Part shown: positions 50,310 through 61,664 of the stretch, one piece after another
Layout: every line of letters starts with the position of its first letter
Position numbering within the stretch: the stretch's first letter is position 1
From: Numida meleagris
Taxonomy: Eukaryota > Chordata > Aves > Galliformes > Numididae
Length of the DNA stretch: 64,000 nucleotides
Direction: 5' to 3'
NCBI RefSeq assembly: GCF_002078875.1
Contig: NC_034438.1
Span: 64,377,276 to 64,441,275, forward strand
Made by a program: the position numbers and the translations under genes
The notes under the pieces: generated by a model
What the model saw: the letters and a program-made list of their open reading frames with translations, nothing else
Told to the model about the DNA's origin: nothing
Databases searched by the model: none

Positions 50310-50828
50310 TTTAATAGTGGAAGGGGATGGACATCTAAGTGACAGAGAAGAGACAGAGAATGCTGACACTATAGCAAGCAGCAGGGAAAAATCTCTGATT
50401 TGTCCCAAAGGAATTAGGGAGGTCTCCTCTAGAAGGTAGTGCAGACGACAGCCCAGCTGAGGTGCCTCTACACCAATTCATGCAGCATGGGAAATAAGCA
50501 AGAAGAGCTGCAAGCCACAGTGCATTTAGACAAGTATGATCTAGTTGCTGTCACAGAAATGTGGTGGGGATGTATCATACAACAGGAGCACAATGATCTA
50601 GTTCTACAAGCTTTTTAGAAGAGATAGGCAGGGAAGAAGAACCATGTTAAGAAGTGGATAGACTGCAAAGGGTTGACACTCAGAAACAGCCACAAACAGG
50701 TTGAGAGCTTGTGCATTAAAATCAGAGATCAGACCAATACAGGACTTCTGTTGGTCAAGATCTACTACAGGCCGCTTGACCAAGGAGAGCCTGTTGATGA
50801 GACCTTCTTGTTTCACCTACATAATGTT
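50310..50828 (+). mobile_element. CR1 LINE start of ORF2, endonuclease domain remnant
   Basis: Directly after ORF1 the sense strand reads LRCLYTNSCSMGNKQEELQA, then YDLVAVTEMWW. The Glu codon at 50556-50558 is the conserved catalytic Glu of the APE-type endonuclease. KIRDQTNTGLLLVKIYYRPL and DQGEPVDETFLFHL follow. Stops and frameshifts occur between these blocks. The element breaks off at about 50828, where mariner sequence begins. ORF1 with the ORF2 start is seldom retained, because most CR1 copies keep only the 3' end. Confidence 0.88.
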
Positions 50829-50890
50829 ATTGTGCTCTTTGCAGTTTCTGTGGAAATAAATAGGAGGCATTACTTTCAAAGCAACCAATG
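50829..50890 (+). mobile_element. Mariner 3' end fragment
   Basis: ATTGTGCTCTTTG followed by GGAAATAAATAGGAGGCATT and ACTTTCAAAGCAACC matches the right end of the mariner family seen at 13981-14476 and in complement at 51697-52122. Only the last 60 bases remain. Confidence 0.82.
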
Positions 50891-50909
50891 TATGATTCTG
50901 TGATTCTAT
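50891..50909 (+). mobile_element. CR1 tail remnant next to the mariner end
   Basis: TATGATTCTGTGATTCTAT is a CR1 3' tail with no CR1 3' UTR in front of it. The mariner end abuts it at a TA, the mariner target dinucleotide. Confidence 0.7.
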
Positions 50910-50983
50910 TACTGGTTGGGCATAGCCTGGGTAGGTTGTTTCTGGCCCTGCAGGACGGTCTCTAACTGTCACACATGGGTCAC

Positions 50984-51536
50984 TGTCCTGGTTTTGGCTG
51001 GGATAGAGTTAATTTTCTTCATAGTGTCTGGTATGATGCTATTTTGGTTTTAGGAGAAAAACAGTGTTGATAACATACCAGTGTTCTAGTTATTGCTGAG
51101 CAGCACTGCATAGAGCCAAGGACTTTTCAGCCCCTCACACTGTCCTACCAGTGAGGAACTGAAAGTGCACAAGGAGCTCGGAGGGGACAGAACCAGGACA
51201 GCTGACCTAAGCTGGCCAAAGGGATGTCACATACCATGTGGGGTCATGTGGAACAATAAAACTGGGGGAGTCAGCTGTGGGGACAGCTCTTGCTCAGGGA
51301 CTGGCTGGGCACCAGTCAGCAGGTGATGAGCAATTGCCTAGTGCATCACTTGTTTTCTAAATATATTTACACATATATTATTATCATTACTATTATTTTC
51401 CCTTCCTTTTCTGTCTAATGAAATTGTCTTTATCTCAACCAACAAGTTTCACCTTTTTTCCAATTCTATCCTCCACTAGGGAGAGTGAGGCAATGGCTGT
51501 GTAGTGCTGTGCTGCCCACCAGGTTAAACCACAACA
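50984..51536 (+). mobile_element. Solo LTR of an avian endogenous retrovirus (ERVL-like)
   Basis: A 553-bp unit starts TGTCCTGGTTTTGGCTGGG and ends GGTTAAACCACAACA, giving TG...CA termini. AATAAA at 51255-51260 is a plausible LTR polyadenylation signal, and the 3' third is pyrimidine-rich. No primer-binding site, gag, pol or env sequence adjoins either side, so it is a solo LTR. I see no matching target-site duplication (GTCAC left, ATACC right), which suggests age or recombination. The ERVL assignment is from memory of the family and is tentative. Confidence 0.85.
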
Positions 51537-51696
51537 ATACCAATCTGTGTGTCTCAGTATTTGAATTTACCATTCCATGCTGATGGCCTTCAATCATCTT
51601 CCTACCAATCAGTATGGAGTGGCTTTTCTTTCTTTTTATCATTTTCAAATGAGTTTGTCACACAAAGTATACATTCTAGTTTTCAGTCCATTGGTA

Positions 51697-52122
51697 CATA
51701 GGTCACTCTGCAAGTAACGCCTCCGGTATCTCCTTGGAAACTACCACAGATACAAAGAGCACAAGAACCCTATTTCATAGAGCAAATTCTCAGCTACAAA
51801 ACACCTTTTTTCAGCACAGACATCACCACTAACTATACATTTTTGCCACCGATGAACAAGAGCTTGCATGCTGCCTCGTAACAATCTTCACCAGTGGATG
51901 TGATCCACTGTCACTGTCGCCACTGCTGAAAAGCAGCTTTCCCCCCCTCACTGTGCTCACATCCACTGTCTGGTCTCCATAAACATTCAGCAAGTGCCAA
52001 TAAATGCCAAAGTGTGCAGAATACTGGTAGGAAGGTACAACCTCTATCATCAATCGTGACCTCTGACACTGTGGGCCAATATAATAAAATAGGAGGCACT
52101 TATTTTGAAGCAGCCCTTGTAT
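51697..52122 (-). mobile_element. Mariner, internally deleted, antisense (Galluhop/Mariner1_GG type)
   Basis: Both termini are present: TAGGTCACTCTGCAAGTAAC on the left and, on the right, AGGAGGCACTTATTTTGAAG followed by CAGCCCTTGTA, the complement of the CGAGGGCTGCT terminus. TA flanks fit the mariner target. The minus strand keeps transposase N-terminal helix-turn-helix sequence (LLNVYGDQTVDVSTVR, then LFSSGDSDSGSHPLV), and the catalytic domain is deleted. At 426 bp it is non-autonomous. Confidence 0.9.
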
Positions 52123-52775
52123 ATGAACAGGCATTTTATACTATTATGCTTCTTTCCATTTCTATTGCTTCAATTATGAAGGTCATTACAAACCTTCTCT
52201 AATATATTCCACATCTGCTCTTTACAGAAAACACTTTACAGTTTGGTGTCATTAGCAAATTTCATTAGGAACAAAAAAGCAGGAATGTGCAAGGTTACTA
52301 ACAAAAGCAGTGAGTAAAATTTCTCACACCAGCCGCCCTGAGGAAATTCTGCTACGTGCCCTTCTTCAGTCTGAAACTTCCCCTGTTGGAGAAGTAATCT
52401 CCCCTTTCTAAATTTCAGAGGTTCTAATTAATCTCCACCTCTCCAGCTTCTCTAATCATGTATTAAAAAGCAGTATAAAATGTAGATTGCTAGATCAGTT
52501 CATTTTTGATGCATAGAAAATTAGGTACGTAGGCCATGAAAGACAGGAACAGTATATCTTCAGCAAACCTGTGTTACACTTTTTTTATGTTCAACTGTTT
52601 TAGCTGTTTTTCATAATTCAACATCTTCATACATTATTTTTTGAATGTATCAAAGATGTTAAAAAATACCAGACAGAATTTGCATGCAGTATTTCAGCAA
52701 ATCTGCAAAATAAATTAATTCTTCCATTTTGCATCCTGAGGCCATGTAGATTAAAAACAGTTTTAACATGAAGAT
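52123..52775. other. Unique DNA between mariner and CR1 tail
   Basis: Nothing recognised. Confidence 0.5.
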
Positions 52776-52856
52776 GTTGGAGAAAGGGAGTGCGACTAGG
52801 TGACCTTTAAAGGTTCCTTCCAACTCAAATAATTCTGTGATTCTATGACTCTGTGA
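52776..52856 (+). mobile_element. CR1 LINE tail, minimal sense copy
   Basis: GACTAGGTGACCTTTAAAGG and TTCCTTCCAACTCAAATAAT are followed by about three tail units (ATTCTGTG, ATTCTATG, ACTCTGTG). It is a strongly truncated copy. Confidence 0.87.
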
Positions 52857-52881
52857 ATATAGTGATTGATCAAAAAAATTA

Positions 52882-53415
52882 TGCCTTGGTTTCAGCCAGG
52901 ATAGAGTTAATTTTATTCTTACCAGATGGTATGGTGCTGTGCTTTGGATTTATGATGAGAATAATGGCTATAACACACTGATATGTTTGTTGTTACAGAG
53001 TAGTGCTTACCTGAAGTCAAGGACTTTGCAGCTTTTCATGTTGCCCTGCCAGCAAGGAGCTGGGAGGGGACAGGATCAAGACAGCTCACCCACACTATCT
53101 AAAGGGAGGCCCCTTACTACGTGGTGTTACGTGGAACAATAAAAATGGAGGCACTGGCCAGGAGCACTACTGCTGCTTGGGCACTGGCTGTGCATCAGTT
53201 GGCAAGAGGTGAGTAACTGCATTGTGCATAATTTGCTTTGTACATCTTTTGCTATTATTACTGTTATTAGTTTCCCTCCCGTTTCTGTCCTTCAAAAATG
53301 TCTTTATCTCATCCCAAGAGTTCTACATTTTTTATGATTCTTTCCCCGGTTCCATTGAGTGAGGTGAGCAAGCTGCTGTGTGGTGCTGAGCTGTCCAGTG
53401 GGTTAAACCACAACA
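52882..53415 (+). mobile_element. Solo LTR of an avian endogenous retrovirus, older relative of the 50984 copy
   Basis: This 534-bp unit starts TGCCTTGGTTTCAGCCAGG and ends GGGTTAAACCACAACA. It shares block order with 50984-51536, including GGAACAATAAA (polyadenylation signal at 53138-53143) and the pyrimidine-rich 3' third. It differs at a large share of positions. No internal retroviral sequence flanks it and no target-site duplication is evident. Confidence 0.84.
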
Positions 53416-53583
53416 GATGATCAGGGGTTTAAAGTATTCCTCATACAAGAAAAGGCTGAAAAAGCTGGCATTGTTTAGCTTGTAGAAGGCTTGTGGAAAG
53501 TAATGAAGGCAAATCAGACCCCTTCCTGGGCCCTCCAGTGACAGGGAGAGGCAATGGAAACAAACAATGAATTAAAACTGCAA
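53416..53583 (+). mobile_element. CR1 LINE internal 3'-region fragment, sense
   Basis: GATGATCAGGGGTTTAAAGT, then the equivalent of SYKKRLKKLALFSL, and CCCTCCAGTGACAGGGAGAG mark a diverged CR1 C-terminal ORF2 piece. It lacks its 3' end and abuts the LTR on its left. Confidence 0.75.
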
Positions 53584-53705
53584 AACTGTTATCTCACAGG
53601 GAGAGCAGTGTTTTGCTATATGATCAGATTCTCAATATTTTCTTTGGAATTATTTTTATCTGCATGTTTTTCCTTTCTTTTCTGCTGGCTCATTATCAAG
53701 AAATG

Positions 53706-53968
53706 TAAAGACAGGACAAAGGGTAACAACTTTAAACCAAAAGAGGAGAGATTTAGATACTGGGGGGAAGTTCTTACTCAAAGGGCAGTGAGGCCCTGGC
53801 ACAGGCTGCCCAGAAAAGCTGTGGATGCCCCATCCCTGGAAGTGTTCAAGGTGAAGTTTAATGGGGCCCTGGGCAGCCTGACCTGCTGGGTGGAAACCAG
53901 CCCAAAGCAGGGGGTTGGAGCGAGGTAGGCTTTAAGGTCCTTTCCAACCTAAGCTACTTTCTGAATCT
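53706..53968 (+). mobile_element. CR1 LINE 3' end, sense copy
   Basis: The sense strand reads [38 protein letters not shown] and GALGSL, then 3' UTR with GGTCCTTTCCAACCTAAGC and a worn tail. It overlaps in content with the fragment ending at 53583, so the two are separate copies. About 120 bases of T-rich DNA lie between them. Confidence 0.9.
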
Positions 53969-54464
53969 ATGAGTGTATCATTAACTATAGTTGTATTTTC
54001 AGTCTTGCTATTCATTAGAAAAGTTTGACACAGAACAAAATTCATGGCATCACCAAGAATTTTAAGTTTCATTGTTTAAATGATGGGCATACGTTTATAC
54101 CACATAGATGGAAGAGGGAAGTTATGTATAACATAAAGTTACCTTGCAAGTTCTGCATCACCTTTTTAACTACTGGAGTTTGGGATCAGGAACCTCAGGA
54201 AAGAGCTCAGATTGTTCCTAACTGCATCTTTACATACTTAGATATTTAATGACTTAGATTTAAAAACATCACTATTCATCAGTCCTTACTGATCCACAGG
54301 TGGATTTTTAAAACATGCTTGTAGGAGTGATGTAGCACCGAGGTGGGCAGAATCGTGTTCCTGTGCTCTCACTCTTGTCAGGAATGCAGACAGAGGAGAC
54401 ATCAGTCTTTTGAGGAGTGGCACATGGGACAAATGACATGGTCACTTGGTTTGACCGCTTGAAC
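53969..54464. other. Unique DNA
   Basis: Nothing recognised. Confidence 0.5.
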
Positions 54465-54604
54465 AGGAGGCCTCGTGGTAGCCTACATCTCTTCACAGGA
54501 GTGCGGAGGGACAGTGCTGAGCTCTGCTCTCTGGGAGATGGGACCCAAGGGAATGGCATGGAGCTGTCAGGGGAGGGTCAGGGGGGTTAGGGAAGGGTCT
54601 GTCT
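54465..54604 (+). mobile_element. CR1-related GC-rich LINE fragment, sense, 3' end missing
   Basis: GGAGTGCGGAGGGACAGTGC, GAGCTCTGCTCTCTGGGAGA, AATGGCATGGAGCTGTCAGG and GGGTTAGGGAAGGGTCTG match the GC-rich subfamily at 34690-35010. The copy stops before the 3' UTR. Confidence 0.82.
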
Positions 54605-55179
54605 GTCTGCTCTCACACACACTGGGAAAAACTTTGAAGAGACATAAAAACAATGTAGGTTGATGACATTGCAGTTTCTGTGGGTTCACATGCATTTGGA
54701 AGCTTTTGACATGTCTGTGACTAGCAATGCACCTCAAGCACTGCAAAGTACATCCACACCAGGGCTGGGCACATGACCCCCTAAAGCTCTTGTAACACTC
54801 TCACATAACGCTGGTAATATGTTTCCAGTGCTAAAACCTGAGAAAGAGCTCAGAGGAGACATTTCCAGTTCTGCCTGTGCCTCTGTTCCTCCCAGGAGCT
54901 GCACCTTAGCCACCTCCTGTCCCAGCCCGTGGGTGGCTCCTACAGCTCAGCCCTTGAGCCCTGTAGCCAGGATCACTGCACCCCGCTGCCAGCAGAACCC
55001 ACAGGCTGTGCCCTGAGCTTGCAAGGCCTCCCAGCTGTGGCTGCTTAGGCTTTGGCTGGGACGTGGCTTGGACTCCTTACCACCTGTTGTGTTGCAAAAC
55101 ATAGCAAAGGTTTACAAATGTGCAACAGCTTTTTAAAGTGCAGTCCTGTTGAGAGGGAATAAAGAAGTAGTACCTGCCA
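54605..55179. other. GC-rich unassigned DNA
   Basis: The stretch 54870-55070 is markedly GC-richer than its surroundings, with many CCTCC, CAGCCC and CTGTGCC words. I cannot assign it to a repeat family or exon. The plus-strand 65-codon frame at 54819-55016 has no recognised domain. Confidence 0.45.
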
Positions 55180-55497
55180 CAACTTGAGGCCATCAGTTGT
55201 CTTCCTATCACTGTTACCTGGGAGAAGAGGCTGACCCCCACCCCGCCACAACCTCCTTCAGAGAACTATACAGTCTCTACTGAGCTTACTCTTCTCCAGA
55301 CCAAACAATCCCACGTCCCTCAGCCACTCCTCATAAGATCTGTGCTCCGGAATCCTCACCAGCTCCGTTGCCCGTCTCTGGACGTGCTCCAGGGCCTCAG
55401 TGTCTTTCTTCACTGAGCACAGTACTCGAGGTCTGACCCCACCAGTGCCACATACAGAAGGAGGCATCACCTCCCTGCTTCTGCTGGCTACAAAAGT
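55180..55497 (-). mobile_element. CR1 LINE internal fragment, antisense, 3' tail missing
   Basis: The minus strand keeps VKKDTEALEHVQRRATELVR and HRSYEEWLRDVGLFGLEKSK (frame 55258-55470). About 200 bases of 3' UTR and tail that should lie left of 55180 are absent. The break must come from a later deletion, because CR1 insertion itself truncates only the 5' end. Confidence 0.86.
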
Positions 55498-55659
55498 AAC
55501 AGTTCACAAAACCGTGAAGACATCATGGTACTGAATGACATCTTCCAGCTGGGCTGAGCATTGAAATAGGTCTCAGAGGAGCCAAGAATCAAGGCCTTAG
55601 TTGTTTTATTCTCTGCAGGTAACTTCCATGGAGCACTGAAGGAGAAAGTGCTGAATCCC
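55498..55659. other. Unique DNA
   Basis: Nothing recognised. Confidence 0.4.
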
Positions 55660-55810
55660 AACAAAGCTGCAGACAGATTTCACAAGGATTTGGAATTGCT
55701 CTGCAAATGGCCTGACATATGGTGAATAAAATTTAATGTAGACAAATGGACAGTACTACACAGCGGGTCCAAAAAACAACAGCGTATAGGGGTACAAATG
55801 AATGAAGTAG
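55660..55810 (+). mobile_element. Very old CR1/L2-like reverse-transcriptase fragment
   Basis: One frame reads ADRFHKDLELLCKWPDIW, a stop, IKFNVDKWTVLHSGS. It aligns by eye with the conserved LINE stretch DLDRLEKWADKW..FN..KCKVLH that follows the FADD box. The wording differs greatly from every CR1 copy in the window and there is no tail. It is probably an old relic of another CR1-like family. A profile search of the translated segment against LINE reverse transcriptases would test this. Confidence 0.6.
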
Positions 55811-58800
55811 AGATGCATCCTTGAGGCCATCCTGCAGGGTGAGGAAAGAGCAAAGGACTTCTTGTGAGCAAGTACAAACCTGCATGACCAAATTAGTGTA
55901 AGGTATTAAACACTTCAGATGAACATGTCTGGAACACCAGCCCATATAAATAAAGCACACATACTAAAGGGAGCTCTCATGTGCTTGGAGTATTTTGTTT
56001 AACTCTAATCATTCTAGTCCAGATGCTATTTTCCAATCACTGAAATTCAGATTTATGTGCATGTTTAAAAGCTGATAGCAAGTTTCCCATGCTATTTAGG
56101 AGTTGCTGGCTTTGCTGCTATAATCAGAAAGGTGGACCTCCTGTGTCCCACATGAAAATGACAGTCTATATCCATGAATAATTAATGAAAGTCGCTAGTC
56201 TTAGCATAGGAGTTATATGACATATAACTCGATCTTGAAGGCAAAGTATGCTTGAGTAATTAATTTCCCGAATTAACTAAACCTATGCAAACTTTGATTC
56301 TTTTTCTAATCAGAGGAACCCATCAAGGTCAGAACTCTTCTGTTTATCCTCATGACCAAACTGGTAATTTTATGATCGAGAATATGTTAATTATGCCCTG
56401 GTAATATAATGTGACATAAAACATAAGGGAATGTTTGAGACGAAATACAGGAAAATAATTTCCCCAGCTCTAAGCCAACTGCCAAGCTCTCAGGTTTGAA
56501 TCTGTGCAAAGTTTTGTTTCGGTAATTTTCAGCTGGGAAAGTCTTAAACCATCCGTAGTACATTGTCCTGGCCTGGAAGCCCTGGTTTTCACTTCCTGAA
56601 GTAACTAGATTACTAGCATATACCAAATCCTCTGTTAGTAAGCTCTGATCCTGGGGTTATGCCTCTAACTCTCAGAAATGTATTTGCACATTTCTCCCAT
56701 AAGGCCCTACTAAACAAAGCATTTAATTATATGTCTCTTAAGCAAGGCAGTAAACATTTCTATAGTGCTTGAGCTCATCTTTATCTCTGTTGAATAAGAA
56801 TCAAGAATCCAATGTTGAATGAGAGATTTAGGATTTAATGTGCGATCCTTTCGCTGGCTTTTATCAGTGGGACACACTTCCTAGTCACCGACCTTATGAC
56901 TTTTCTACCCTACCTTCTACAACTAGTGGAAGCATTGTTACAGCCCCTGGTAGATCCCAGACAATTGATTTTTAGTGTAATAAATACTGTCAAAGGTACG
57001 TCTTTCATGAAGTTCTGCTAGACATTCCTAGAATAACTGCTCATGTTTTGTTTAAATTTTTACCTAAAACTGAAATGTTAGTTCAGTTCACCTGTTGGCA
57101 GATTTAACTCATGCCAGGTAGGTGTGTTGGTTACTTTCCTCCATGGCTGTTAAAAGACTTTCGATGTATACAGCATAGGTACTGTCTATTGGAATGAGAC
57201 GTATTTCCTTGTGCTGTTGATTAAATATGCAGTAAGCATTCACCTTAAAATATCTGAAAATAAACTGACAACACCTTATGGAAATTCTATAGTGCTCCAC
57301 TGCAATAACTGTCTAAATAACATTCCAGGAATGTAACTGACTATACTATCAAATGTTGCATGTCGCTGCAAAAAGGCTTCAGGTATGGAAACAAATACAG
57401 AACATTTCCTTCTTTTCTCTTGCTGAAATGTGAGCATAGAGCACTTCAGCTTTTCACCAGAAAACAGCATTTTGTCATTCTGCACAGTATCACTGGATAT
57501 TCCACACAGCTGCAAGGACAGGAACGAGAGCTGCAATATTAATCTCTTCTTTGCATCAGTTCATATACTTATTTTTGCCACATTACACAATTATTTTTGT
57601 CAAGCATTGAAAGGAAGTGTTTTCTTAGTCCTCTAAGGTAGATAAGGTATTTAAAAGAAACATTGAATATACTTTTCAAATTAGAAATTTTTACATACAC
57701 GTATTGAGCACCCTTGTAGAATCAACAAAAGCGCACAGAAATATGACAAAGTAATTCCCTAGCAAAAAAGGCAAGGACAGGGATCAGCTTTATCCCTGTG
57801 ATCTGGACACAAATCCATAAGGATGACTCTGGTGCCATGGGGTTCTCATAGCAGCATTAGCATTTGGGGCCTGATACTGACAAAGAGACTCCTATCAATA
57901 AGTACTGGCTTTACATGGCAAGGTTTTGGTTGCATGCTGAGTCTACTTTGACCATGATAGTAATTGATGAGTGATCTCGTAGTCCTTGTCTCAATCTATG
58001 AGCCCTTTTTTCATCATATTTTCTCCTTGTTCTTTTGAAGAGGGGGAGAGAGAGCAAAATCCTTAGCTTCCCATCAGTGTAAAACCACAACATAATATCT
58101 AAGAAAACAAAGCAAAGCAAGTGGCTATCCGCTGCACGAATTTCAAGCATTTTTTCCAAATATTTTTCCTTCTCTCTGATTTCAACGTGCATGTGTAAGG
58201 TTGAATGAACAGGCCATCAAAATGAAATGTAAACAAAGATCAAAAGGTGAAGATTTTCTGTGTCAGTTCTTCTGTAATTCTCCGTAAATTTCAAACTGCT
58301 CCATTTAAAAAATGCGCCCCCGGCTTGGGCAGCACTATTAAGCCTTCTTAGAAAGAGGCTGAGTATGTGACAGTTCAAGGCCTTGAAGTTTCACCCTCAC
58401 AGAAAATAGGTTGTCTATCTTTGCTACACTATTACAGGAACAAAAATCAAAATACTGTCATTTTTTCTTACTGTACTCAAAATCAATTTGTTTACAAATT
58501 TAACTGTCCAAACTCTTCAGTGTTTTCTTAACTGTATTTGTTCACAATAAGATGGTTTGAATTTCCTGTTGGAGACAAACTGTGAGTTAACAGCCTCTTA
58601 GAGAATTTGATATTATCACTATGCTTTCTTTGAGTATGTTTCAATTTACTCCTGTATAGAAGTAAAAACTTGCTGATCTCTTTGATCGAGAGATTTAGAA
58701 GAATAAAACCTTCCTAAATCCTATATTCTTTTGCACCTATAATTTCTGGTAAAAATTCATGTTCCCATTAATGCAAATACAAAAGTCCTTAAAATTATGA

Positions 58801-59955
58801 CACAAGACTCAATTTGACACTATCTAGTACACTGGAGTGGTTGTGTTAATAAACAGATAAAGGAATCTCAAAATTCCTCACACTGTGAGATAGGTCATAG
58901 AAGTACAATGAAGAGATAGAACAAAGTCAATGTAAAATGGAATTTCAAAAGAAGAATCTGTTGAAATCTTCTGCAGTATGAGCCTGAACAGGAAATATTT
59001 CTACTAGAAAAGACTGCTGGAAAAAATTCCGTGGAGTTTATGTCCAGAAGCTGCATACTAAGATTAGAGAAAACGCCATCACTTTACCCTAGAACTGAGA
59101 AATTTCAGTTAAAAAGTAAAAGCAAGTTTTCTACAACAGAATTAGGTTTGGAAAATTTACTGTCTACTCATATACCAAGTACATGTGAAGAAAGGCAAAG
59201 ATCATTTAAAATAGATCAGATATAAGGTTTTCTGTTATCAAACAAATTGACTCATCAGGATAAAAGAACTCATTTTTCCTGTTCTTCCTCTCTCAGAATC
59301 GAACAACCCACACAGATTTGGAGATGGTGGATGAGTATTGTGTTGGTTTGTGTCTGTGAGAGGGTGTTACCAGCAACATCCACTCTGGTTCACTCTGGGG
59401 CTGTGAAGAAAACCGTTCCAAAGAATATTTCATTAAAAACATTGTGTTCTAATAAAAGGAGTTTTTTATATGAATCAATATTTTTCATCAGAAAGTTTCT
59501 AAAAATAGCTTTACTGAACAGGCTGGTGAATTGCAGTGTCCAGCAGTAAACAGACATCAAACTTCAGTACCAGCAGGAGAAAGCAAAGCAAAACTTCTAA
59601 GACATAATACAAAGAGAAACCACTGAATTGTCTTCTCTCAGTGCTTTACAGAGGCTCTTTGTTTGTACAGGAGGTCTTGGTTGTCTGGGGTTCTCTCTCC
59701 AGTCATTTTTACAACATCTGTTGCACAGTTCATTGGACACTTTCACAGGGGATGTTTTACCTGGCTTGCCTATTGAGAATGGTCCTTGAACCAGAAGGGT
59801 ATCATACAGATGGAGCAGTATGGGGACTAACTGAGCTTCCATTTTCCTTAACGCAGCAATAGACTTGAAAAAAATAACTGATTTACAACAAAAAAAGTGA
59901 CTGAAAACAAAATGCTGTCATTTATGCATCTTTGTTTGGAATTGCCCCAACTTCA
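55811..59955. other. 4.1 kb AT-rich unique DNA, no gene seen
   Basis: No transposon recognised. Open frames up to about 93 codons (57911-58192, minus) carry no identifiable domain. Confidence 0.5.
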
Positions 59956-60025
59956 GTCAGGGAGCTGAACTGGGTAGATCTTCATAGCTGCTGTTCATCC
60001 TGAAGTATTTTATGATTCTATGATG
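59956..60025 (+). mobile_element. CR1 LINE tail, minimal sense copy
   Basis: CAGGGAGCTGAACTGGGTAG and ATCTTCATAGC are followed by TTTTATGATTCTATGATG. It is a diverged CR1 3' UTR end of about 70 bases. Confidence 0.7.
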
Positions 60026-60979
60026 AATTTCCAACTACTATTTATTACATTGCCCTCTTAGCAAATGCAGGTTTTCTAAAATGCAATAGCAGCATTAAAA
60101 ACCACATGTTACTCCATAAAATGCCTAAGCAGTTGATACAAATGCCAGCAAAATCAAGATAGAAGCATTTTCTGAAAATGAGGATAAGAGTATTTTTACA
60201 CTGCATAAATGAGATCTAGGGCTTGTACCTAACACTCTCTTGCTCCCATTGTTAAATCCGAATCCTGAGCACGACCACCTATCATATCACAAGACTAAAT
60301 TGCACTCAAACTTACAATCAGAGAGATCTCATCTCAAGCCTGTAAACAGTATACAACAGTCTATCTTAGTCAATGTTTCAGAATTTAAGCCAGCACATAT
60401 TTGCACTGCCCCTGGAAATGGTAGTGCTAACTCTCTCCTTCCTCTTTTTTCCCCTGCAACAATATTTACAGAGTTGATCTTGCTGATCTGCTAGTCAGGT
60501 TAATCAATTCCTTTTAAATTAGATTATTTTTCGCCTGGTAATTTCTATGATCTAGCTCAGCATATGGTCATGAACATATAATGGAAGGAAATTAGAAGAT
60601 GCAGAGGTGAGTTCCAATACCAAACACAAAATAGGACTTTTACTCATAGTTCAGACTTATCTACCACCCCCATAGTCATAATACCAGGCTAGTGCCTTGC
60701 ATGCACCCTACCTTCAATGCCATGCTTCTTTGACAGAAAAACAAGCTGGTAATTTTATAATATAATAATATTCAAGAATTGATTAACTCTTTTTTAAATA
60801 CACGTGTCACTTTCTACATTCGTTTGTTAATTAATGACTCAACAATTTAAAATCTTTCCTGCTGGTAATTCACTCTGTATCCTCTCCTGTGAAGTGTCTC
60901 CTCTGCTAAACTCTTTACACATCACTCAGTGATATGAACAGCTTTGTGGCCATCTCCACCTACACCGCTCATCTACATG
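60026..60979. other. AT-rich unique DNA
   Basis: Short open frames only. Confidence 0.5.
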
Positions 60980-61073
60980 TCCCTGCCTATTGCAGGGTGG
61001 CTAGAAGTGGATGATCTTTGAAGGCCCCTCAAAAACAAATCATTATGTGTTTCTGTTAATCTATGATCTAAAC
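60980..61073 (+). mobile_element. CR1 LINE 3' end, worn sense copy
   Basis: CCCTGCCTATTGCAGGGTGG, AGTGGATGATCTTTGAAGG and AATCATTATGTG with ATCTATGATC represent a diverged CR1 3' UTR. The tail units are nearly lost. Confidence 0.68.
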
Positions 61074-61664
61074 AAACTGAGTATAAGAAGTACGTATAGG
61101 CTCTTCTATCTTTTTAGATCTATACTATATTTTCATCTACTGAAGGCTCAGTCCTTCAAGAGGCAGTAAAAAATCACTACTGGGCGACACTAGACACTGT
61201 TTCCTTCCAAAAAGTTCAAATTCAGGTACGCAGAAATTAAGCAGTATTAAAATTAAGCTCTCTTTGGCTTTATGCTTTATGCTCTTTCCTTTATGCTGCC
61301 TGTGCATAATCACACAAGCTTTAATTTCTTGCCTCTATGTTATCTTTTCTCTTAGGAAAGATGTGAGCTTCGCATGCAGTGGAATACACTGTTTCTATGG
61401 AAATACAACAATTTTAGCTGTAAGAGGAGCAGTGCATCTGTCTTGAAAAATGACATCTCTTATGCCCTCTGGCTCTCAGCTAATTACTGTCCTTTTCCCG
61501 TTCCCCTCTCACAGTTTTAAAAGGAGAAGACTTCACAATGCACTGAGTAATTAAGAAGAAGCAGAGGTTCACTAAATGTGGTAACTACATTTGTTAATTT
61601 GAAATACTCCAGTACATCCTTTACAAAGCTCTCTGGTGTGCTGGGGATAAACTTCAGAAATACA
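61074..61664. other. Unique DNA
   Basis: Nothing recognised. Confidence 0.5.

Noticed and set aside
50984..53415. A single short provirus bounded by two LTRs
   Set aside because: The two LTRs are strongly diverged and no gag, pol, env or primer-binding site lies between them.
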